This document shows positions 5,600 to 10,718 of a stretch of DNA of 10,718 nt, in pieces; the first letter of the stretch is position 1; the number at the start of each line of letters is the position of its first letter. The stretch lies in the NCBI GenBank assembly GCA_015654825.1, contig JAATGE010000550.1, positions 1 to 10,718 of the forward strand, written 5' to 3'. The DNA is from Rhodospirillales bacterium (GTDB lineage: Bacteria; Pseudomonadota; Alphaproteobacteria; Acetobacterales; Acetobacteraceae). The notes beneath the pieces are model-generated. The model worked only from the letters and a program-made list of their open reading frames with translations, had not been told where the DNA came from and searched no databases. A program made the translations under genes and the position numbers.

Positions 5600-7477
5600 A
5601 TGGACCCGCGCCTCCTCCACTTCTACGAGCAAGAGCTCTCATTCATCCGCGAAATGGGCGCCGAGTTCGCTGCCGAATTCCCAAAGATCGCCAGCCGCCT
5701 CAGCCTCGGCAATCTCGAGGTCGCAGATCCCTATGTGGAACGGCTGCTCGAGGGTTTCGCCTTCCTCACCGCCCGCGTGCAATTGAAACTCGAGGCGGAA
5801 TTCCCGACCTTTACCCAGTCCCTGCTGCAGATGGTCTACCCGCACTATCTGGCGCCGACGCCGGCCATGACGGTGGTGCAGTTCAAGCCCGATTCGGCTT
5901 TGAATGCCCTGCCGGCCGGCGTCACGCTGCCGCCGAAAACGGAACTGCGCAGCCTGCTTGGCACCGAAGATCAGACCAACTGCGAATTCCGCACCGCGCA
6001 CCCGGTGCAGTTGCTGCCGATAGAAATTGCCGAAGCCGAATATATCGCCTCGCCCGCAGCGGTTGCCGCCCTGGGGCTACCGGATCAGCGGGGCGTGAAG
6101 GCGGCCATCCGGCTCCGCCTGCGCGCCACTGGGCCGGATCCGTTCAACAAGATCCTGCTGGATAAACTTACCTTCTTCATGGGCGGGCCAGAAAGCACCA
6201 GGGCGCGCCTGTATGAACAGCTGATCGCCAACGTTGCCGCCATCCACGTGCGCCCCACCACGCGGCCGGTACCGTGGCAGGAGCGGCTGCCGCCCACCGC
6301 CATCGGCCCGGTCGGTTTCGAACCGGAGGAAGCGTTGCTGCCGCGCACCGGCCAGAGTTTCGACGGCTACCGGCTGTTGCAGGAATATTACGCGATGCCC
6401 GAGCGGTTCCTGTTCGTTGCGCTGGACGGGCTGGACCGCGCGGCGATTCGTTGCGCCGGCAACGAGCTGGAAATCGTGCTGCTGCTGACCCGCGGCGAAC
6501 CTTCCCTGGCGGCAGGCTTCGGCCCCGATCATCTCGCACTGTTTTGCACGCCGGCGATCAACCTGTTCAACCGCCGCAGCGATCGCATCAACCTCTCCGA
6601 CCGCGACGTCGAACACCTGATTGTGCCGGACCGCATGCGCCCGCTCGATTTTGAAGTTTTCTCCGTGCAGTCGGTCGAGGGATATGCCGCGGACGGCAGC
6701 GCCCCGACACAATTTTTGCCGTTCTATGCGGCCAACGATCTCAGCCGCAATCCGGAGCACCGCGCATACTACGCATTGCGGCGCCAACCGCGCCTGCTGT
6801 CCGCGCGTGCGCGCCAGCGTGGCCCGCGCAGTTCCTATATCGGTCACGAAGCGTTTATTTCGCTGGTTGATCCGGACCATGTGAAGCTGCAGCACAGCCT
6901 GCGTCAGTTGAGCCTGGATCTGCTCTGCACCAACCGCGACCTGGCGCTATCGATGCCGGTTGGCAAGCAGCACACCGATTTCACCATCGCGGTCAGCGCG
7001 CCGGTGGCGGCCGTGCGGTGTCTGGTCGGGCCGGTGCCGCCGCGCCCGTGCCGCGGCGACGGCGACTATGCCTGGCGTTTCATTTCGCATCTCGGCCTGA
7101 ATTACCTGTCGCTGCTCGACACCGATGCGCTGCACGGTGCCGCCGCGCTGCGCGAACTGTTGCGCCTTTACGTGCCCTCCGCCGGGTCGCTGGCGGCGCG
7201 CCAACTTGAAGGATTGCTGTCGGTGCGCTCGCGCCCGGTGGTGCGCCGCATTCCGGGCGCCGGCCCGGTCGCAGCCGGCCGGGGGCTGGAAATCACGGTT
7301 TCGATCGACGAAGCGCCGTTCGGCGGCACCGGCGGCATTGTGCTGGCTGCCGTGCTGGACAGGTTCTTCGCCAAATACGTAGCAATCAATGCGTTCACCG
7401 AAACGGTAATGCGTACGCCGGAACGCGGGGAGATAATGCGGTGGCCGATGCGGCTGGGGATGCGGCCGGTTCTGTAG
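5600..7477 (+). CDS. tssF: Type VI secretion baseplate subunit TssF (ImpG/VasA)
   Basis: 625-residue TssF, which with TssG forms the (TssF)2-TssG wedge of the baseplate together with TssE and TssK. The N-terminus is diagnostic: MDPRLLHFYEQELSFIREMG (1-20), FAAEFPKIASRL (23-34), DPYVERLLEGFAFLTARV (43-60) and a LLQMVYPHYLAPTPAM block (75-90). The C-terminal part has RGLEITVSIDEAPFGGTGG (about 559-579) and the FFAKYVAINAF segment (about 589-599), also typical. Length is usual for the family. The ATG at 5600 gives exactly the conserved N-terminus. It lies only 12 bases after the right palindrome of repeat copy 2 and has a pyrimidine-rich leader with no Shine-Dalgarno sequence. Its 3' end overlaps tssG by 37 bp. 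Confidence 0.97.
   Translation: MDPRLLHFYEQELSFIREMGAEFAAEFPKIASRLSLGNLEVADPYVERLLEGFAFLTARVQLKLEAEFPTFTQSLLQMVYPHYLAPTPAMTVVQFKPDSALNALPAGVTLPPKTELRSLLGTEDQTNCEFRTAHPVQLLPIEIAEAEYIASPAAVAALGLPDQRGVKAAIRLRLRATGPDPFNKILLDKLTFFMGGPESTRARLYEQLIANVAAIHVRPTTRPVPWQERLPPTAIGPVGFEPEEALLPRTGQSFDGYRLLQEYYAMPERFLFVALDGLDRAAIRCAGNELEIVLLLTRGEPSLAAGFGPDHLALFCTPAINLFNRRSDRINLSDRDVEHLIVPDRMRPLDFEVFSVQSVEGYAADGSAPTQFLPFYAANDLSRNPEHRAYYALRRQPRLLSARARQRGPRSSYIGHEAFISLVDPDHVKLQHSLRQLSLDLLCTNRDLALSMPVGKQHTDFTIAVSAPVAAVRCLVGPVPPRPCRGDGDYAWRFISHLGLNYLSLLDTDALHGAAALRELLRLYVPSAGSLAARQLEGLLSVRSRPVVRRIPGAGPVAAGRGLEITVSIDEAPFGGTGGIVLAAVLDRFFAKYVAINAFTETVMRTPERGEIMRWPMRLGMRPVL
7427..7432 (+). promoter_or_regulatory. Ribosome binding site that decides the tssG GTG start
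   Basis: GGGGAG lies within the 3' end of tssF, 8 bases before the GTG at 7441. It favours that start over the in-frame GTG at 7489, which lacks a comparable site. Confidence 0.65.
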
Positions 7478-8550
7478 CGACGTCGGCGGTGCCCGAAGTG
7501 CTGGCGGCCTTTCTGCGGCGGCTGGCGGCGGAACCGCATGCGTTCGGCTTCTATCTGGCCATGCGGCGCCTGGAAGCGGCGCACGCCGATCGCCCGCGGC
7601 TGGGCCGCAGCGCCCGCCCGGCACAGGATGCGGTGCGGCTGGCACAGGAGCCAGGCGTCACCTTCGCCCCGGCGACGTTGGCGGGCTGGGAGGCGCCTGA
7701 GGGATTTCCGCCGCGACTGCTGGTGCATTTCTTCGGTCTGTTCGGCCCCGACGGCCCATTGCCGCTGCATCTGACTGAATACGCGCGCGAGCGAAGGCGT
7801 AACGCGCGCGACCCAACCTTTCAGCGCTTCGCTGACATATTCCATCATCGCGCGCTTTCGCTGTTCTGGCGCGCCTGGGCGGACAGCCGGCCTACCATCA
7901 GTTTCGACCGGCCGCGCGACGACCGTTTTGCCACCTACGTTGGCGCCCTTGCGGGCTACGGCATGGAAAGCCTGCACGCCCGCGATGGCATGCCGGATTT
8001 GTCGAGATTGCATTTCGTCGGGTTGTTCGCCAATCAGACGCGCCACGCGGAAGGGCTCGCCGCCATCCTTTCGGCATTTTTCACCATCCCTGTGCGGCTG
8101 GAATGTTTCATCGGAACGTGGCTGCGGCTGGAACCGGGGGACCGCACCAGCCTCGGGGTGAGTCGCGCGACCGGCGTGATCGGCCGCACCGCCATCCTCG
8201 GCGGACGAGTGTGGACGCGGCAGGAGAAATTCCGCCTGGTGTTCGGCCCGCTGAGCCTCGCCGATTATCTGCGCCTGCTGCCCGGGGGCCTCAGCTTCCA
8301 CCGGCTGGTGCCGATCGTGCGCAACTACGCCGGCGATACGAAGCTGTGGGACGTGAACATGGTGCTGCGCGCCGATGAGGTGCCGCCCACGCTGCTCGGC
8401 CGCCAGGGCAGGCTGGGCTGGACTACCTGGTTGATGCCGCGCCGCACCGGCACGGATGCTGGCGACTTGTTTCTGAACGCGAGTGCGGACAGCATGGCGC
8501 AACGGATCGACGAACACACCAGAACCGACCAGATGGGGGCCGCCCAATGA
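7441..8550 (+). CDS. tssG: Type VI secretion baseplate subunit TssG (ImpH/VasB)
   Basis: 369-residue TssG, partner of TssF in the baseplate wedge. Family features: FLRRLAAEPHAFGFYLAMRR (24-43), LGRSARPAQDAVRLAQEP (54-71, cf. the usual G...P..E.vRf motif), LLVHFFGLFGPDGPLPLHLT (93-112), FADIFHHRALSLFWRAWAD (130-148), YVGALAGYG (166-174), LTEYARER (111-118), LGGRVWTRQEKFRLVFGPLS (253-272) and the LP.G segment at about 280-283. The GTG start at 7441 overlaps the tssF end by 37 bp and has a GGGGAG site 8 bases upstream. An alternative GTG at 7489 would remove an Ala-rich, non-conserved leader of 16 residues. The stop overlaps the tssH start codon (ATGA), so the two are probably translationally coupled. 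Confidence 0.96.
   Translation: MADAAGDAAGSVATSAVPEVLAAFLRRLAAEPHAFGFYLAMRRLEAAHADRPRLGRSARPAQDAVRLAQEPGVTFAPATLAGWEAPEGFPPRLLVHFFGLFGPDGPLPLHLTEYARERRRNARDPTFQRFADIFHHRALSLFWRAWADSRPTISFDRPRDDRFATYVGALAGYGMESLHARDGMPDLSRLHFVGLFANQTRHAEGLAAILSAFFTIPVRLECFIGTWLRLEPGDRTSLGVSRATGVIGRTAILGGRVWTRQEKFRLVFGPLSLADYLRLLPGGLSFHRLVPIVRNYAGDTKLWDVNMVLRADEVPPTLLGRQGRLGWTTWLMPRRTGTDAGDLFLNASADSMAQRIDEHTRTDQMGAAQ
8535..8539 (+). promoter_or_regulatory. Probable ribosome binding site of tssH
   Basis: A GGGGG run 7 bases before the ATG at 8547, inside the end of tssG. It is a partial Shine-Dalgarno match that supports the ATGA-overlap start. Confidence 0.45.
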
Positions 8551-10718
8551 CCGAAATCAGCCGCGCCGCACTTTTCGGCAAGCTCAATGCCGTGGCCTAC
8601 AAGGCCATCGAGGGGGCGACCGTATTCTGCAAGCTGCGCGGCAACCCATATGTGGAGCTTGTGCACTGGCTGCATCAGATTCTGCAGACCCAGGATTCCG
8701 ATCTCCATCGCATCGTGCGGCATTACGAAATCGACGTGGCGCGGCTCGCGTCCGACATTACCGCGTCGCTCGACAAGCTGCCGCGCGGCGCCACCTCGAT
8801 TTCCGATTTTTCCCCCAATATCGAGGAATCGATCGAACGCGGCTGGGTGTTTGCCACGCTGATGTTCGGCGAGCACCAGGTCCGCACCGGCCATCTGATG
8901 GTTGGGATTTTGCGCACGGCGACGCTGCGCAATGCGCTTTACGCCATCAGCAGAACGTTCGAGAAAATCAAGGCGGAGGCGCTGGCCGACGATTTTGCCA
9001 AATTGCTGTCGGTGTCGCCGGAAGCCTCGCTTTCCGCCACCGACGGCAGCGCGGCTCCCGGCGAGGCGAGCGGCGCCATGGCGCCGGCGCAGATGGGCAA
9101 GCAGGAAGCCTTGGGAAAATTCTCGGTCGACCTGACCGAGCGCGCCCGCAACGGCGAGATCGATCCCATCGTCGGCCGCGACGCGGAAATTCGCCAGGTG
9201 GTGGACGTGCTGATGCGTCGCCGCCAGAACAATCCCATCCTCACCGGCGAGGCCGGCGTTGGCAAGACCGCCGTGGTCGAAGGATTTGCCCTGCGTATTG
9301 TTGCCGGCGACGTGCCGCCGGCATTGAAGGATGTCAGCCTGCGCGTGCTCGATGTCGGCCTGCTGCAAGCCGGCGCCAGCATGAAAGGCGAATTCGAGAA
9401 CCGGCTGCGCCAGGTGATCGAGGAGGTGCAAAGCTCGCCCAAGCCGATCATCCTGTTCATTGACGAAGCCCACACATTGATCGGGGCAGGGGGCGCCGCC
9501 GGCACGGGCGACGCGGCCAACCTGCTGAAACCGGCGCTGGCACGCGGCACGCTGCGCACGGTCGCCGCAACCACGTTCGCCGAATACAAGAAGTATTTTG
9601 AAAAGGACCCCGCGCTGACCAGGCGTTTCCAGGTTGTGCAGGTGGACGAGCCGAGCGAGGAGAAGGCCATCCTGATGATGCGCGGCATCGCCAGTCCGCT
9701 GGAAAAACATCATCGCGTGCAAATCCTCGACGAAGCGATCGAGGCGGCCGTGCGCCTATCCCACCGCTATATTCCTGCCCGCCAATTGCCGGACAAATCC
9801 GTCAGCCTGCTCGATACGGCGGCGGCACGGGTCGCCGTCAGCCAGCACGCGGTGCCGCCGGCGGTGGACGATTGCCGGCGACGCATTCAGGCACTGGAAA
9901 CGGAACTGGAGATCATCGCGCGCGAATCGGCGATCGGCATCGACGCGGTGGCGCGTGAAACCTCTGCCCGCAAAGCACTGGAAGCGGAACGTGAGTCGCT
10001 AAGCGGACTGGAAACGAGATGGTTTTCGGAAAAAGCAATGGTCGATCGCCTGCTGGGCCTGCGCGCGGCACTGCGTGACGGGGCGGCGCCGGTCGATGCC
10101 GCCGTGGAGGGTACCGAACCGCCGCCGGATCCCGATCGCGCCGCGAAAATCGACGAGTTGCGGCAATTGCAGGCGGAGCTTTCCGCCCATCAGGGCGAAA
10201 CGCCGCTGATATTGCCAAGCGTCGACGCGCAGGCCGTGGCCGCCGTGGTCGGCGACTGGACCGGCATTCCGGTCGGCCGCATGGTCAAGAATGAAGTGGC
10301 CGCGGTCCTGGTGCTGGCCGAAACCCTGGGCAAGCGCGTGATAGGCCAGGATCACGGCCTGCAGATGATTGCCAAACGCGTGCAGACGTCGCGGGCCTGT
10401 CTGGATAATCCCAGCAAGCCGATTGGCGTGTTCATGCTGTGTGGCCCTTCCGGCGTCGGCAAGACGGAAACGGCGTTGGCCCTGGCCGAATCGCTCTACG
10501 GTGGCGAGCAGAATCTAATCACCATCAATATGAGCGAGTTCCAGGAAGCGCATACCGTCAGCACGCTGAAAGGCGCGCCGCCCGGGTATGTCGGCTACGG
10601 CGAGGGCGGCGTGCTGACCGAGGCGGTGCGGCGCAAACCCTATTCGGTAGTGCTGCTCGACGAGGTCGAGAAGGCGCACTCCGATGTGCACGAAATCTTC
10701 TTCCAGGTGTTCGACAAG
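8547..10718 (+). CDS. tssH: Type VI secretion ATPase TssH (ClpV), 3' end beyond the window
   Basis: Reading frame open from ATG 8547 to the window end: 724 codons with no stop. Full ClpV is usually about 850-900 residues, so the C-terminal part is missing only because of the edge. ClpV is the AAA+ unfoldase that takes apart contracted TssB/TssC sheaths so they can be reused. An N-terminal Clp-N-like domain covers about 1-150. D1 has Walker A GEAGVGKT (234-241), pore loop GASMKGE (276-282), Walker B ILFIDEAH (302-309) and the arginine-finger region DPALTRRF (354-361). A helical middle domain follows, at about 430-540. D2 has Walker A GPSGVGKT (633-640), pore loop GAPPGYVGYGEGG (676-688) and Walker B VVLLDEVEKAH (701-711). 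All visible catalytic residues are intact. The blocks LYGGEQN and MSEFQEAHTVSTLKG mark ClpV rather than the ClpB chaperone. The start overlaps the tssG stop by 4 bp. Confidence 0.97.
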   Translation, partial: MTEISRAALFGKLNAVAYKAIEGATVFCKLRGNPYVELVHWLHQILQTQDSDLHRIVRHYEIDVARLASDITASLDKLPRGATSISDFSPNIEESIERGWVFATLMFGEHQVRTGHLMVGILRTATLRNALYAISRTFEKIKAEALADDFAKLLSVSPEASLSATDGSAAPGEASGAMAPAQMGKQEALGKFSVDLTERARNGEIDPIVGRDAEIRQVVDVLMRRRQNNPILTGEAGVGKTAVVEGFALRIVAGDVPPALKDVSLRVLDVGLLQAGASMKGEFENRLRQVIEEVQSSPKPIILFIDEAHTLIGAGGAAGTGDAANLLKPALARGTLRTVAATTFAEYKKYFEKDPALTRRFQVVQVDEPSEEKAILMMRGIASPLEKHHRVQILDEAIEAAVRLSHRYIPARQLPDKSVSLLDTAAARVAVSQHAVPPAVDDCRRRIQALETELEIIARESAIGIDAVARETSARKALEAERESLSGLETRWFSEKAMVDRLLGLRAALRDGAAPVDAAVEGTEPPPDPDRAAKIDELRQLQAELSAHQGETPLILPSVDAQAVAAVVGDWTGIPVGRMVKNEVAAVLVLAETLGKRVIGQDHGLQMIAKRVQTSRACLDNPSKPIGVFMLCGPSGVGKTETALALAESLYGGEQNLITINMSEFQEAHTVSTLKGAPPGYVGYGEGGVLTEAVRRKPYSVVLLDEVEKAHSDVHEIFFQVFDK

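Noticed and set aside
5382..5642. Open frames through the repeat between tssE and tssF on both strands
   Set aside because: They read through palindromes and give Pro/Gly/Arg-rich peptides with internal symmetry. The inverted-repeat structure explains the sequence better than coding.
7168..8547. Long minus-strand open frame (459 codons) opposite tssF/tssG
   Set aside because: It is Arg/Ala/Gln/His-rich with no recognisable domain and lies wholly opposite well-conserved tssF and tssG. Such antisense frames are common in GC-rich genes.
8483..9463. Plus-strand open frame of 326 codons in another frame of tssH
   Set aside because: Its product is Arg/Gly/Ala-rich and low in complexity, without family features. 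The ClpV frame explains the sequence fully.
8325..9722. Minus-strand open frame (465 codons) opposite tssG/tssH
   Set aside because: Shadow of the GC-rich coding strand. The opposing frame encodes canonical ClpV with intact Walker motifs.

Overview
This GC-rich window is almost entirely part of a type VI secretion system (T6SS) gene cluster. All genes lie on the + strand, in the order tssA, tssB, tssC, hcp (tssD), tagJ (impE), tssE, tssF, tssG, tssH (clpV). The last gene runs off the right edge. The proteins, the gene order with tagJ between hcp and tssE, and the base composition suggest a proteobacterium. My best guess is an alphaproteobacterium, possibly Acetobacteraceae/Rhodospirillales-like. 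That guess is inference; there is no rRNA or other taxonomic marker here.

Layout. Positions 1-192 are non-coding and hold a palindrome-rich repeat (copy 1), which ends in a terminator-like hairpin just before tssA. Positions 193-5385 carry tssA, the two sheath genes tssB and tssC, hcp (inner tube), tagJ (accessory factor linking sheath and ClpV) and tssE (baseplate). Gaps between these genes are 103, 4, 44, 28 (to the ATG I prefer) and 28 bp. Positions 5386-5599 hold a second copy of the repeat between tssE and tssF, ending 12 bases before the tssF start codon. From 5600 to the end are tssF and tssG (baseplate) and tssH (sheath-recycling AAA+ ATPase, first 724 codons), joined by short overlaps that suggest translational coupling.

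How the genes work together. TssE, TssF and TssG, with TssK and VgrG that are not in this window, build the baseplate. TssA primes and coordinates tail growth. Hcp hexamers stack into the inner tube, and TssB/TssC polymerise around it as the contractile sheath. After firing, ClpV disassembles the contracted sheath, and TagJ probably helps bring ClpV to it. The membrane complex genes (tssJ, tssL, tssM), tssK, vgrG/PAAR and any effector genes are absent and would have to lie outside.

The genes are textbook T6SS components. The least expected content is the pair of intergenic elements. Copy 2 (about 5402-5587) has nearly perfect terminal inverted repeats of about 50 bases, each made of two nested palindromes. 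Between the two copies several hairpins are kept while their sequence changes on both sides of the stem, which points to selected structure or a MITE-like mobile element. Hcp also carries an insertion of roughly 37 residues between its first two strands compared with the Hcp1 type. I found no CRISPR array, tRNA, rRNA, transposase gene or clearly new protein system.
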